Shown: positions 17,553 through 26,758, counted from the first letter of the stretch. The stretch is DNA of 64,000 nucleotides from Tistrella mobilis (GCF_039634785.1 NZ_JBBIAB010000007.1:1-64000), one strand, 5' to 3'. The notes: generated by a model not told the origin, from the letters alone. A program made the numbers and translations.

Positions 17553-18467
17553 ATGATCGATCACGACCGCCTGCTCGCGCGGGCGTTCCCGCCGGTCGAA
17601 CAGGTCTATGACCATCGCGACAGCATTCTCTATGCCCTGGGTCTGGGTATCGGCAGCGACCCGCTGGACCCGGCGGCGCTGGGCGTCACCTATGAACGCG
17701 CCCCGGATTTCGCCGCCCTGCCGACCATGGTCGTGGTTCTGGGCTCGTCCGGGTTCTGGGCGATGGAGCCCGATACCGGCATCACCTGGCAGCAGCTGCT
17801 GCATGGCGAACAGGCGATCACCCTGCATGCGCCGCTGCCGCCGGCCGGCCGGCTGACCGGCCGCACCCGGATCACCGGCATCGTCGACAAGGGGCCGGGG
17901 CGGGGCGCGCTGATCTATTCCGAGCGCAGCCTGACCGATACCGCCACGGGCCGGCTGATCGCCACCATCGAGGTCACGAGCTTCGCCCGTGCCGATGGCG
18001 GCTTCGGCGGCCCGGCCGGACCGGTCAAGACCCCCCAACCCACGCCGGAGCGGGCACCCGATGGCGTGCACGAACACGCCACCCTGCCGCAATCGGCCCT
18101 GATCTACCGGCTGTCGGGCGATCCCAACCCGCTGCATGCCGACCCGGCCGTGGCACAGGGGGCCGGGTTCGACCGGCCGATCCTGCACGGGCTGTGCAGC
18201 TATGGCGTCGCCGGCTGGTCGATCCTGCAGGCGACCGGCGGCGGCGATCCGGCCCGGCTGACCGCGCTGTCGGCCCGGTTCTCGTCCCCGGTTTTCCCGG
18301 GCGAGACGCTCCGCACCGAGATCTGGCGCGAAGGACCAGGAGATTACGCCTTCCGCACCCGCGTGCCCGCCCGCGACATCACCGTACTCAGCCACGGCCG
18401 CGCCCGCCTTACCGAATCTGTCCCTCTTGCCCCATCTGGCCGCCCGACCGAAGGATCCACGCGATGA
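17553..18467 (+). CDS. R-specific enoyl-CoA hydratase 2 (MaoC/hot-dog family)
   Basis: This protein of about 304 residues is a double hot-dog hydratase 2. The signature YRLSGDPNPLHADP (hydratase 2 motif with Asp and His) lies in the second half, followed by PILHGLCSYG. It hydrates 2-enoyl-CoA to (R)-3-hydroxyacyl-CoA, the substrate of the MFE-2-like dehydrogenase at 14789. I prefer the ATG at 17553 because GGGAGG (17542-17547) is only 2 nt from the ATG at 17550. The ribosome binding site matches the small-RNA core at 54.4-55.1 kb over 9 nt. The stop overlaps the DUF35 gene (ATGA). Confidence 0.9.
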   Translation: MIDHDRLLARAFPPVEQVYDHRDSILYALGLGIGSDPLDPAALGVTYERAPDFAALPTMVVVLGSSGFWAMEPDTGITWQQLLHGEQAITLHAPLPPAGRLTGRTRITGIVDKGPGRGALIYSERSLTDTATGRLIATIEVTSFARADGGFGGPAGPVKTPQPTPERAPDGVHEHATLPQSALIYRLSGDPNPLHADPAVAQGAGFDRPILHGLCSYGVAGWSILQATGGGDPARLTALSARFSSPVFPGETLRTEIWREGPGDYAFRTRVPARDITVLSHGRARLTESVPLAPSGRPTEGSTR

Positions 18468-18883
18468 GCCTCGCCGACCGCCCTCTGCCAAAGCCCATGC
18501 CCGAAACCCGGCATTATTGGGAAGGCGCCCGCGAAGGCCGGCTGGTCCTTCAGTCCTGCCAGGCCTGCACCACCGCCTATTTCCCCCCGCGGCCCTTCTG
18601 CCCGCACTGCGGATCCCGCGAGGTGAAGACCTTCGACGCCAGCGGCCGCGGCCGGCTGTACAGCTTCATCATCAACCACCTGCCGGCCCCCGGCTATGAC
18701 GGGCCGTTCATCGTGGCGGCGGTGGAGCTGGAGGAAGGGCCGCGGATGATGGCCAACATCGTCGACTGCCCGGCCGATCCGGCCGCGCTCACCATCGACA
18801 TGCCGCTCGAGGTGACCTTCGAACGGCGTACCGACGAGATCACCGTGCCCCAGTTCCGGCCCGTTCGGGGAGACGCCCGATGA
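18464..18883 (+). CDS. DUF35 Zn-ribbon/OB-fold acyl-CoA-binding partner
   Basis: This 139-residue protein has an N-terminal zinc ribbon with two CxxC pairs (SCQACTTAYF and FCPHCGSRE) and an OB-fold (GRLYSFIINHLPAPGYDG). DUF35 proteins pair with SCP2-type thiolases or aldolases and shuttle or hold acyl-CoA. The gene overlaps both the hydratase upstream and the thiolase downstream by four bases, as expected for a complex. It has no catalytic residues of its own. Confidence 0.88.
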   Translation: MSLADRPLPKPMPETRHYWEGAREGRLVLQSCQACTTAYFPPRPFCPHCGSREVKTFDASGRGRLYSFIINHLPAPGYDGPFIVAAVELEEGPRMMANIVDCPADPAALTIDMPLEVTFERRTDEITVPQFRPVRGDAR

Positions 18884-20025
18884 CCCGCGCCCGCATCGCC
18901 ATCGTCGGTGCCGCCGAGACCACCCGCCTCGGCAAGATCCCCGAACTCAGCCAGACCGGGCTGCATGCCGATGCCGCGCTCAACGCGCTGGCCGATTGCG
19001 GCCTCACCCTCCGCGATGTCGACGGCATCGCCACCGCCGGCCATGACGCGGCCGAAATCGCCCAGTATCTGGGCATCACCCCCACCTGGCTCGACGGTAC
19101 CTCGGTCGGCGGCTGCAGCTTCATCGCCCATGTCCGCCATGCCGCGGCCGCGATCGAAGCGGGGCTGTGCCGCACCGTGCTGATCACCCATGGTGAAAGC
19201 GGTCGCAGCGGCCATCGCGGCCACCGGCCGATCTTTCCGGCCATGCAGCAGCAGGAATTCGAAACCCCCTATGGCGTCACCCTGCCGCCGACCCGCTTCA
19301 CCCTGCCGGTTGCGCGCAAGATGGCGAAGGACGGGCTGACGGAAGAACAGCTGGCGGCGGTGGCGGTGGCCCAGCGGGACTGGGCGTCGAAACACCCCCG
19401 CGCCGGCTTCCGCGATCCGATCGGCATCGACGACGTGCTCGGCAGCCGGATGATCGCCTGGCCCTTCCGCCTGCTGATGTGCTGCCTGGTTTCTGACGGC
19501 GGCGGTGCGCTGGTGCTGACATCGGCCGAGCGGGCGAAGGATTTTCCGACGAAGCCGGTCTATCTGCGCGGGACAGGCGGTGAAAGTGCCGAGGGGCCGA
19601 TGGTCTCGCAGATGGAAGATTTCACCTCATCGCGCGCCTTCCGCACCTCGGGCGGGCTGGCATTCGAAAGCGCCGGCATCACCCATGCCGATGTCGACCA
19701 TCTGATGATCTACGACGCCTTCGCCCATCTGCCGATCTACGGTCTGGAAGATCTGGGCTTCGTCGGCCGCGGCGAGGGCGGCGCCTTTATAGCCGAGGGC
19801 CATACCCGCCCGGGCGGCAGGCTGCCGATGAACACCAATGGCGGCGGGTTGAGCTACGCCCATTCGGGCATGTACGGCATGTTCGCCCTGCAGGAAGGCG
19901 TGCGCCAGGTCCGCGGCACCTCGCCCGCCCAGGCCGGCGAGGTGAAGGTCTCGGTCGTCCACGGCGTGGGCGGCATGTTCTCGGCCGCGGCAACCGCCGT
20001 GCTGACCTCGGAGGCGCAGTGGTGA
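18880..20025 (+). CDS. SCP2-type thiolase/aldolase
   Basis: This 381-residue thiolase-superfamily protein lies directly after its DUF35 partner. It contains TSVGGCSFIAHVRHA (nucleophile region, Cys present), ITHGESGRSGH, NTNGGGLSYAHSGMYGM and HGVGGMFSAAATAVL. The second cysteine of classical degradative thiolases is absent; a His occupies that region, as in SCP2/Ltp2-type enzymes. It could perform thiolytic cleavage or, like Ltp2-ChsH2, retro-aldol cleavage of a branched side chain. Start and stop overlap neighbours by four bases. Confidence 0.83.
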   Translation: MTRARIAIVGAAETTRLGKIPELSQTGLHADAALNALADCGLTLRDVDGIATAGHDAAEIAQYLGITPTWLDGTSVGGCSFIAHVRHAAAAIEAGLCRTVLITHGESGRSGHRGHRPIFPAMQQQEFETPYGVTLPPTRFTLPVARKMAKDGLTEEQLAAVAVAQRDWASKHPRAGFRDPIGIDDVLGSRMIAWPFRLLMCCLVSDGGGALVLTSAERAKDFPTKPVYLRGTGGESAEGPMVSQMEDFTSSRAFRTSGGLAFESAGITHADVDHLMIYDAFAHLPIYGLEDLGFVGRGEGGAFIAEGHTRPGGRLPMNTNGGGLSYAHSGMYGMFALQEGVRQVRGTSPAQAGEVKVSVVHGVGGMFSAAATAVLTSEAQW

Positions 20026-20813
20026 GCGGGGATTTCGACGGCCGCACGGTGGTGGTCTCAGGGGGAACCAGCGGCATCAATCTGGGCATCGCCCGTCATT
20101 TCGCCGCGGAAGGGGCGCGGGTCTTCGTGTTCTCGCGCAGCGCCGACAAGGTCCGCACGGCGGTGGCGGAACTCACCGGCGCCGGCGCCGAGGCCCAGGG
20201 CATCGCTGCCGATGTCCGCAATGCGGCGGCGGTCGAGGCGGCGCTCTCCGCCGCGGCCGACCGCTTCGGGCCGATCGACGTGCTGGTCTCGGGCGCTGCG
20301 GGCAATTTCGTCGCCCGCGCCGCCGATATCAGCTCCAACGGCTTCCGGGCGGTGCTGGAGATCGACCTGCTGGGCACCCATCACGTGATGCGGGCGGCCT
20401 GGCCGCATCTGAGGAAGCCGGGGGCCGTGGTCATCAACGTCTCGGCCGCACAGGCGAGCGTTGCCATGATCGGCCAGGCCCATGTCTGCGCCGCCAAGGC
20501 CGGGGTCGACATGATCACCCGGACACTGGCGCTGGAATGGGGCCCGGCGGGGGTGCGGGTGAATTCGGTGGTCCCGGGGCCGATCGCCGATACCGAGGGC
20601 GTGCGCCGGCTGATGCCCGACGCGGAAAGCGCACGCGCCAAGATGGACGCCATCCCGCTTCGGCGCATGGGCACCACACGGGATGTCGCCGAGCTTTGCG
20701 GCTTCCTCGCCTCAGACCGCGCCTCGTGGATCACCGGCGCGGTGATCCCGGTGGATGGCGGGGCGATCCTGAACCCGATGCCCGGCCGGCTTGCCGACGT
20801 CGTCGGGGTCTGA
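20022..20813 (+). CDS. 2,4-dienoyl-CoA reductase-like SDR
   Basis: This SDR of about 263 residues has SGGTSGINLGIARHF and INVSAAQASVAMIGQAHVCA with AKAGVDMITRTLALEWGP next. The classical YxxxK tyrosine is replaced (VCAAK), while the lysine and downstream EWGP are kept. That pattern is characteristic of mammalian-type 2,4-dienoyl-CoA reductases (DECR/PDCR), which use NADPH to remove double bonds at even positions. The start is the GTG at 20022 overlapping the thiolase stop (GTGA); another GTG lies three bases earlier. It suggests unsaturated substrates enter this pathway. Confidence 0.8.
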   Translation: MSGDFDGRTVVVSGGTSGINLGIARHFAAEGARVFVFSRSADKVRTAVAELTGAGAEAQGIAADVRNAAAVEAALSAAADRFGPIDVLVSGAAGNFVARAADISSNGFRAVLEIDLLGTHHVMRAAWPHLRKPGAVVINVSAAQASVAMIGQAHVCAAKAGVDMITRTLALEWGPAGVRVNSVVPGPIADTEGVRRLMPDAESARAKMDAIPLRRMGTTRDVAELCGFLASDRASWITGAVIPVDGGAILNPMPGRLADVVGV

Positions 20814-20854
20814 TCTGATCTGAACTCAACTGACAAGACCAGGGAAACGCCATC

Positions 20855-22396
20855 ATGCCTCAGCCACAGTTGATTCCGCCCGAGATTCCGGGCGAAGCCT
20901 TCATCGGCTTTGCCCGTCGTCTGGCAACCAATGCCGCCCGCTTCCCGGGCGCACCGGCGGTGATCGACGAAAACCGCCGCCTCGACTGGGGCAGTTTCGC
21001 AGAACTGGTCGCCCGCATTGCCGGCGGGCTGAGGATGCACGGCATCGGCCGTGGCGACATGGTGGCAACTCTCGCCTCGAACTCGGTTGAACATATCGCG
21101 GTCTATTGCGCGATCATCCACGCCGGCGCCTGCGTGGTGCCGCTGCCCTGGAGCGCCACCGAGGCGGCGCTGCAACTGATGCTCAAGGATTGCGGCGCCC
21201 GCATCCTGTTCGCCTCGGCCGCCCATGCCGACACGGCCCGCAAGCTTGGTGCCGAAGAGCTGGTGATGGTCGAGACGCTGGAAAACTGGATCAGCTGGGC
21301 CCGCCCCATCCCGCCGGTCGACGTGCAGCCCACCGCTCTGATCAACATGATCTATTCCTCGGGCACGACCGGCGCGCCCAAGGGCATCGTGCACGACCAG
21401 CGCTTCCGGGCGCGCCAGGCCGGGCGGGTCGCGCAGTATGGCGTGAGGCCGGGCGCGCGGTCGCTGATCTCGACGCCGCTCTATTCCAACACCACGCTGT
21501 TCCTGGCCCTGCCGACCCTCGCGAGCGGGGCCACTCTGATCTCGATGAGCAGGTTCGATACGACGCGCTTCCTGGAGGTCGCCCAGGTCGAACATGTGAC
21601 CCATGCCGTGCTGGTGCCGGTGCAATACACGCGGCTGATGGACACGCCCGGCTTCGATGCGGCCAATCTTTCTGCTTTCATCTGCAAATTCTCCACCTCG
21701 GCGCCGCTGCCGGCCGCGATGAAGGCGCAGGTGATGGCACGCTGGCCCGGCAATCTGATCGAGCTCTATGGCATGACCGAAGGCGGGGTGTCGGTGATGC
21801 TCGACTGCGCGGCCCATCCCGACAAGCTCGACACCGTCGGCCGTCCCTCCCCCGGTGCCGATATCCGGATCATCGACGAGGACGGCAACGAGCTGCCGCC
21901 GGGGGCCTTCGGCGAGATCGTCGGCCGCTCCGGCGCGATGATGCAGCGCTATCACAACCAGCCAGAGAAAACCGCCGAGATCATCTGGCGGAGCCCGGAG
22001 GGGCTGGATTTCATACGCTCGGGCGATATGGGCCGTTTCGACGCCGACGGCTTCCTGCAGCTGCTGGACCGCAAGAAGGACATGATCATCTCGGGCGGTT
22101 TCAACATCTATGCGACCGACCTGGAAGCGGCGCTGCGCAGCCACCCGGCCGTGGCCGATGTGGCGGTGATCGGCGTGCCGAGCGATGCCTGGGGGGAAAC
22201 CCCGCTCGGCCTGGTGGTGCTGCGGCCGGGCCACGATGCCACGCCCCAGGCGCTATGCGACCACGCGAATGCGCAGCTGGGCAAGACCCAGCGGCTGTCG
22301 GCGGTGGAACTGCGCGACAGCCTGCCGCGCAGCGAGATCGGCAAGGTGCTGAAGCGGGAACTGCGCGCGCCCTATTGGGCGAAGGCGACTGCCTGA
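20855..22396 (+). CDS. Acyl-CoA ligase (AMP-forming), second copy
   Basis: This 513-residue ANL-family ligase has INMIYSSGTTGAPKGIVHD, ELYGMTEGGVSVM, RSGDMGRFDADGFLQLLDRK and the catalytic-lysine region PRSEIGKVLKREL. It differs clearly from the ligase at 11888, so the cluster activates at least two acid types or has specialised copies. It begins 41 bp after the dienoyl-CoA reductase and ends the operon at a long symmetrical hairpin. Its leader bases 20843-20851 pair perfectly with the small-RNA core at 54.4-55.1 kb over 9 nt. Confidence 0.9.
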   Translation: MPQPQLIPPEIPGEAFIGFARRLATNAARFPGAPAVIDENRRLDWGSFAELVARIAGGLRMHGIGRGDMVATLASNSVEHIAVYCAIIHAGACVVPLPWSATEAALQLMLKDCGARILFASAAHADTARKLGAEELVMVETLENWISWARPIPPVDVQPTALINMIYSSGTTGAPKGIVHDQRFRARQAGRVAQYGVRPGARSLISTPLYSNTTLFLALPTLASGATLISMSRFDTTRFLEVAQVEHVTHAVLVPVQYTRLMDTPGFDAANLSAFICKFSTSAPLPAAMKAQVMARWPGNLIELYGMTEGGVSVMLDCAAHPDKLDTVGRPSPGADIRIIDEDGNELPPGAFGEIVGRSGAMMQRYHNQPEKTAEIIWRSPEGLDFIRSGDMGRFDADGFLQLLDRKKDMIISGGFNIYATDLEAALRSHPAVADVAVIGVPSDAWGETPLGLVVLRPGHDATPQALCDHANAQLGKTQRLSAVELRDSLPRSEIGKVLKRELRAPYWAKATA

Positions 22397-22443
22397 ACGC
22401 AGAACGCCCCGGCCCGCATTTGCAGGCCGGGGCGTTCTGCGTT
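22396..22443. terminator. Long symmetrical hairpin between convergent acyl-CoA and cysN/C transcripts
   Basis: A perfect 19-bp stem (22396-22414 with 22425-22443, 10-nt loop) overlaps the ligase stop codon. It lacks a clear T run, but its symmetry suits a bidirectional terminator for the convergent operons. Confidence 0.72.
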
Positions 22444-22457
22444 CAAGGGTACCGCCA

Positions 22458-24389
22458 TCAGCGGGCGATGGCGAAGCGCCGCTCGATATAGTCCATCACC
22501 GACTGCACCGCCTCTTCGATCGACAGACGGCCGGTATCCACCACCAGTTCGGGCGCCGCCGGCGGCTCGTAAGGGGCATCGATGCCGGTGAAGTCGCGGA
22601 TCTCGCCGCGCCGCGCCTTGGCATAGAGCCCCTTCGGGTCGCGGCCCTCGCAGACATCCAGATCGGCGCGGACATGGACCTCGTGGAAGCCCGCCCCGGC
22701 AGCGGCCCGGGCCCGCTCGCGATCGGCCCTGTAGGGCGAGATGAAGGCGGTCAGCACCAGGAAGCCGGCTTCGGCGAACAGGGCCGCGACCTCGCCCACC
22801 CGGCGGATGTTTTCGGTGCGGTCCTCGGGGCTGAAGCCCAGATTGGCGTTCAGGCCGTGGCGGACATTGTCGCCGTCGAGCACGAAGACCTGATAGCCCT
22901 TGGCGAAGAGCCGCTGTTCCAGCTCGATCGCCAGCGTCGACTTGCCGGCCCCCGACAGGCCGGTCAGCCAGAGCACCCCGCCGGTATGGCCGTTGCGCCG
23001 CGCCCGCGCCTCGGCGGTCACCCGATGCTCGACCGCGGTGATGTTGGTCGATTTGCGGGTGACGGCGCTGCGCTGGTCGGGATAGCCGTCCATCGAGATG
23101 ATGCCGCCGCCGACGGTGTCGTAATCCTCGATCAGCACGAAGCGGCCGGTATTGGGCAGGTCGCGGAATTCATCCAGCGCCAGCAGGCCGCGCGACCGCA
23201 GCACCACTTCGGCGACCGCGTTGCGCTCCACCAGCTGCGGCCCATCCCCCTGATCCGCCCCGGCCAGGCTGCCGGCATCGATCACCTTCTCGATCCGGTC
23301 GACGGTCACCCGCACCTGGCGGGTGGCGAGCTTCATAAGGTAACCGGCGCCCACCGTCAGCGGGGTATGGCCCAGCCAGAACAGCCGCGCGCGGAACACG
23401 TCGGTCTCGACCGGCGGCATCTCGACATGGCTGATCACGTCGCCGCGTTCGATGAAGATCTGCTCGTCGAAGGTGATGCCGACGCTGCGGCCGGTCCCGG
23501 CCACCACCGGCGGCACGCCCTTGCCCCAATGCTCGATCGTCTGCACCCGCACGGTCTTGTTGGCGGGGGACACCATGATCGTGTCGCCGACCGCCAGCCG
23601 GCCGCTTTCGATCCGGCCGACGATGATCCGGCGCTCGTCGAATTTATAGACGTCCTGCACCGGCAGGCGCAGCGGCCGGTCGTCCAGCGCCGGGGCCGGC
23701 ACGAAACCGTCCAGCGCCTCCAGCACGGTCGGCCCGCTGTACCAGGGCATGGTGCCGGCGGCACGCTCGACGATGTTGCCGCCCTCGCGCGCCGCCACCG
23801 GCACGAAATGGGTGGCCGTCACCCCGATCCCGGCCAGGTAGTCGGTATATTCGGCGACCACCGCGTCGTAACGGGCCTGGTCGTAGCCGACCAGATCCAT
23901 CTTGTTGACGACCACCGCGATCTGGCGCAGGCCCAGCAGGTGCAGCAGATAGCCGTGGCGGCGCGACTGCTCGCGCACGCCCTCGGCCGCATCGATCACC
24001 AGCACCGCGGCCTCGGCCGCGGCGGCGCCGGTGATCATGTTCTTCAGGAATTCCTTGTGCCCCGGCGCATCGATGATGACGTAGTCGCGGCGCGCGGATT
24101 TGAACCAGATCTGGGCCGAATCGATGGTGATGCCCTGGTCGCGCTCGGCCTTGAGCGCATCCATGACGAAAGACCATTCGAAGGGCATGCCCCGGCGCTC
24201 GCTCATCGCGCGGATGGCATCGACCCGGCCTTCGGGTAGCGAGCCGCTGTCGTTGAGCAGGCGGCCGACCAGGGTCGACTTGCCATGGTCGACATGGCCG
24301 ACGATCACGATGCGCATCAGCCGGCGCTCGACCTCGGCGCGCAGATCGTCGTCTTGTGCTAGGACGGGCTGGAGGGTATCGGCAGTCAT
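22458..24389 (-). CDS. cysNC: Bifunctional sulfate adenylyltransferase subunit 1 / adenylylsulfate kinase
   Basis: This 643-residue fusion has an N-terminal GTPase ([33 protein letters not shown]) that drives CysD-dependent ATP sulfurylase, and a C-terminal APS kinase domain ([40 protein letters not shown]). It makes APS and then PAPS from sulfate in the cytoplasm. The fused form is common in alphaproteobacteria (NodQ-like). The start at 24389 removes an unconserved 38-residue extension overlapping cysD. It lies 19 bp after cysD. Confidence 0.95.
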   Translation of the reverse strand: MTADTLQPVLAQDDDLRAEVERRLMRIVIVGHVDHGKSTLVGRLLNDSGSLPEGRVDAIRAMSERRGMPFEWSFVMDALKAERDQGITIDSAQIWFKSARRDYVIIDAPGHKEFLKNMITGAAAAEAAVLVIDAAEGVREQSRRHGYLLHLLGLRQIAVVVNKMDLVGYDQARYDAVVAEYTDYLAGIGVTATHFVPVAAREGGNIVERAAGTMPWYSGPTVLEALDGFVPAPALDDRPLRLPVQDVYKFDERRIIVGRIESGRLAVGDTIMVSPANKTVRVQTIEHWGKGVPPVVAGTGRSVGITFDEQIFIERGDVISHVEMPPVETDVFRARLFWLGHTPLTVGAGYLMKLATRQVRVTVDRIEKVIDAGSLAGADQGDGPQLVERNAVAEVVLRSRGLLALDEFRDLPNTGRFVLIEDYDTVGGGIISMDGYPDQRSAVTRKSTNITAVEHRVTAEARARRNGHTGGVLWLTGLSGAGKSTLAIELEQRLFAKGYQVFVLDGDNVRHGLNANLGFSPEDRTENIRRVGEVAALFAEAGFLVLTAFISPYRADRERARAAAGAGFHEVHVRADLDVCEGRDPKGLYAKARRGEIRDFTGIDAPYEPPAAPELVVDTGRLSIEEAVQSVMDYIERRFAIAR

Positions 24390-24408
24390 GGGCTGGGCTC
24401 CGTCCCGA

Positions 24409-25212
24409 TCACATATAGCCTTCGGCGCGCAGGCGCTCGAAGGCATCTTCGGATTCCTTGTCCTGGGCACGGCCGGCGCGCTCGGAGGTGCGGGTGGTCT
24501 CAAGCTCCGCCACGATCTCGGCCACGGTCGATGCCGTGCTGCGGATCGGCAGGGTGCAGGGCGCGCAGCCGAGCGAGCGGTAGCGCAGCCCTTCCTGATT
24601 GGCGAAATAGAGGTTCACAACCGGGATCTCCTCGCGCTGGATGTAGCGCCAGATGTCGACCTCGGTCCAGTGCAGCAGCGGGTGGATGCGCACCGAGGTG
24701 CCGGCCGGGAATTCGGTCTTGAACTGGTCCCAGAACTCCGGCGGCTGATCCTTGACGTTCCAGGCATTGTCCTGACCGCGCGGGCTGAACACACGCTCCT
24801 TCGCGCGCGTGCCCTCTTCGTCGCGGCGGATGCCGGCGATGACGCCGGTGAAGCCGTGGGTGTCGAGCAGCGACTTCAGCCCCTCGGTCTTCAGCGCCGA
24901 GCAGCAGACCACGCGGCCGCGGGTGTGGTTCATACCCGCATCCAGCGCCGCCCGGTTCTGGCCGACGATCAGGTTCAGCCCCCATTCCCGCGCCATCCGG
25001 TCGCGGAATTCGATCATCTCGGGGATCTTGTACGAGGTGTCGACGTGGAGCACGGGGAAAGGCACATGGCCGAAGAAGGCCTTGCGGGCCAGCCAGACCA
25101 TGACATTGCTGTCCTTGCCGATCGACCACAGCATGGCGAGCTTGTCGATGCGGTTGAACGCCTCGCGCAGGATGTAGATGCTCTGCGCCTCAAGACGGTC
25201 GAGATGATCCAT
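24409..25212 (-). CDS. cysD: Sulfate adenylyltransferase subunit 2
   Basis: This 267-residue protein is the catalytic ATP sulfurylase subunit. The PP-loop motif [18 protein letters not shown], the LHVDTSYK segment and the C-terminal [13 protein letters not shown] and [13 protein letters not shown] are diagnostic. It forms a complex with the GTPase part of CysN/C encoded 19 bp downstream and converts sulfate and ATP to APS. No cysH or cysI is in the window. The AT-rich region upstream (25354-25400) probably holds its promoter. Confidence 0.95.
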   Translation of the reverse strand: MDHLDRLEAQSIYILREAFNRIDKLAMLWSIGKDSNVMVWLARKAFFGHVPFPVLHVDTSYKIPEMIEFRDRMAREWGLNLIVGQNRAALDAGMNHTRGRVVCCSALKTEGLKSLLDTHGFTGVIAGIRRDEEGTRAKERVFSPRGQDNAWNVKDQPPEFWDQFKTEFPAGTSVRIHPLLHWTEVDIWRYIQREEIPVVNLYFANQEGLRYRSLGCAPCTLPIRSTASTVAEIVAELETTRTSERAGRAQDKESEDAFERLRAEGYM

Positions 25213-25479
25213 GGAATCCTTCGCTCCTCATGCCCAGGCTGGCGTCGGCGAACGAGGCTGGCGGACAGGCGGGCGGGGTTCGGGTGCGGGCGGTGGATGT
25301 GGTTTCCGGCCCCACAGAAATCATGTTCCCGACAGATTGTCCAGGCCCTAATCGGATATTGATTTATTTAACCAGTAATATTTGTGTTTTTGATGCCGGG
25401 GGCGGATGCTGCATCGCGGGCGCGGATGCTGTAGCTTTGGCGCGCTTTCCATGCGATGCGACCAGAGGGCCCGCCTGAC
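25213..25479. promoter_or_regulatory. Divergent region between cysD and the gfcB-like gene
   Basis: This 267-bp interval contains a pronounced AT-rich patch at about 25354-25400, unlike the GC-rich surroundings. A similar AT-rich island precedes cysP, which hints at a shared sulfur regulator, but I could not align a convincing common motif. Confidence 0.38.
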
Positions 25480-26160
25480 ATGAGCCGTTCTGCCATGAGC
25501 CACATCCGTTCGATCCTGCTCCTGCTGCCGGCCCTGCTGCTCGCCGCCTGCACGGACAAGGGGGAGCTGCCGGCCCCCTTCGACACGTTGGATGCGGTGT
25601 TCTTCCCGCAATCGGCACCATCTGCCGACGAGATCGATGTCGACAAGCTGCCGGTGGCGGCGATCCTGGTGGAATTCGGCCGCGGATCGGCCCGTGTGGC
25701 GCTGGCGGACACCCGCGACGGCACGCTGATCTGGCGCGCCCGCGACCGGGCCGAGATCCATACCCGCAACGGCATCCTGGTGCGTACGGTCGGCCTGCCC
25801 GACGATGTGCGGGTGATCCGCTTTGACGGCCTGCCGGCCGGCGCCCGCACGCCGGTGCCCGCCGCCGCCGGTGCCGGTACCTATGTCCGGATCTTCGACA
25901 TGCCCGACCGGCGCCTTTACGGCGCACGGGCCGATTGCAGCCTGGCGGAGGTCGGCCAGGAGCCGGTGAAGGTGGGCAAGTACGAATTCGGCACCGTGGT
26001 CTATGACGAAAGCTGCACGGTCGAGGCACTCGGCTGGCAATACACCAACCGTTACTGGTACGAGCCCGACAGCAAGCGGATCTGGCGGAGCACCCAGCGC
26101 CTGTCCCGCGAGCTGGGCGACATGGAGATCACCCTGCTGCGGCCGGCGCGGATCCCGTAA
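25480..26160 (+). CDS. YjbF/GfcB-family outer-membrane lipoprotein
   Basis: This protein of about 226 residues has a lipoprotein signal peptide (LLLLPALLLAAC, lipobox LAAC). The mature part carries IWRARDRAEIHTRNGILVRT and the C-terminal WRSTQRLSRELGDMEITLL, typical of the YjbF/GfcB family linked to group 4 capsule or exopolysaccharide secretion. It would sit in the outer membrane or periplasm. A GfcA/YjbE-like gene lies immediately downstream in convergent orientation, so the association is by position but not by operon. No gfcC or gfcD is present. Confidence 0.78.
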   Translation: MSRSAMSHIRSILLLLPALLLAACTDKGELPAPFDTLDAVFFPQSAPSADEIDVDKLPVAAILVEFGRGSARVALADTRDGTLIWRARDRAEIHTRNGILVRTVGLPDDVRVIRFDGLPAGARTPVPAAAGAGTYVRIFDMPDRRLYGARADCSLAEVGQEPVKVGKYEFGTVVYDESCTVEALGWQYTNRYWYEPDSKRIWRSTQRLSRELGDMEITLLRPARIP

Positions 26161-26189
26161 CACCGCACGGGCATCTCTAACACAACAAG

Positions 26190-26219
26190 AAAGGGCGGCC
26201 CCTTGCGGGACCGCCCTTT
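26190..26219. terminator. Terminator between the convergent gfcB- and gfcA-like genes
   Basis: A perfect 9-bp stem (26190-26198 AAAGGGCGG with 26211-26219 CCGCCCTTT) contains its own A and T tracts, so it can serve both strands. Confidence 0.8.
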
Positions 26220-26241
26220 CCGTCGTCGCGCCGAGAGGCAA

Positions 26242-26493
26242 TCAGCGGGTGCTGGTCGCCGTCGAGGTCGAGGTCGACGAGCCGCTGTCGTCGTCGTCCG
26301 AAGCAATCACGGCGATCGCCACGGCGGCGGCAGCGCCACCACCGATGGCCAGGCCGGTCAGCTCGTCGTCGAACAGGTAGCCCGCTTCGTCGTCGTTGTT
26401 GTTCGCCGGCGGCGGAGTCTGCGCCAGCGCGATGCCTGCCGAACCCGCCAGAGCGAGCGCGACCGCAAGAGCGCGGATCGAGGTCTTGATCAT
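26242..26493 (-). CDS. Small secreted Thr/Ser-rich protein, GfcA/YjbE-like
   Basis: This 83-residue protein has a signal peptide (ALALAGSAGIALA), a glycine/alanine-rich hydrophobic segment (GLAIGGGAAAAVAIAVIA), an acidic stretch (SDDDDSG) and a serine/threonine tail (SSTSTSTATSTR). This layout resembles GfcA/YjbE, the small threonine-rich partner of GfcB in polysaccharide secretion. GGAG lies 8 nt before the chosen ATG at 26493; the longer frame has no ribosome binding site. The family match is by composition and context rather than strong sequence identity. Confidence 0.65.
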   Translation of the reverse strand: MIKTSIRALAVALALAGSAGIALAQTPPPANNNDDEAGYLFDDELTGLAIGGGAAAAVAIAVIASDDDDSGSSTSTSTATSTR

Positions 26494-26539
26494 GATATGA
26501 TCTCCGATATTCCCCATGGGGTAGGTGCTAGCGTTAACA

Positions 26540-26569
26540 GTTATACGGCACGCGCGTGCCGCCGGGCAA
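26540..26569 (-). promoter_or_regulatory. Sigma-70-type promoter for the gfcA-like gene
   Basis: On the minus strand TTGCCC (26564-26569) and TATAAC (26540-26545) are 18 bp apart, about 47 bp upstream of the start codon. Confidence 0.45.
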
Positions 26570-26758
26570 CCCGATACCGTGTCGCAATACCCATGCTGCA
26601 TTGCACAGGGGGCGCGAGTCCACCCCCGGGGCGGGGCCGCAGGTGTGAGTTTTCCGCGGCACGGGCCGATTGATTGCAGAGATGCAACAGGTTATGCAGA
26701 AACGCCGACCGGCGCAGGGCCGGTATGACAGAAGGCGCAGCAGTGCAGGAGAAATGCC

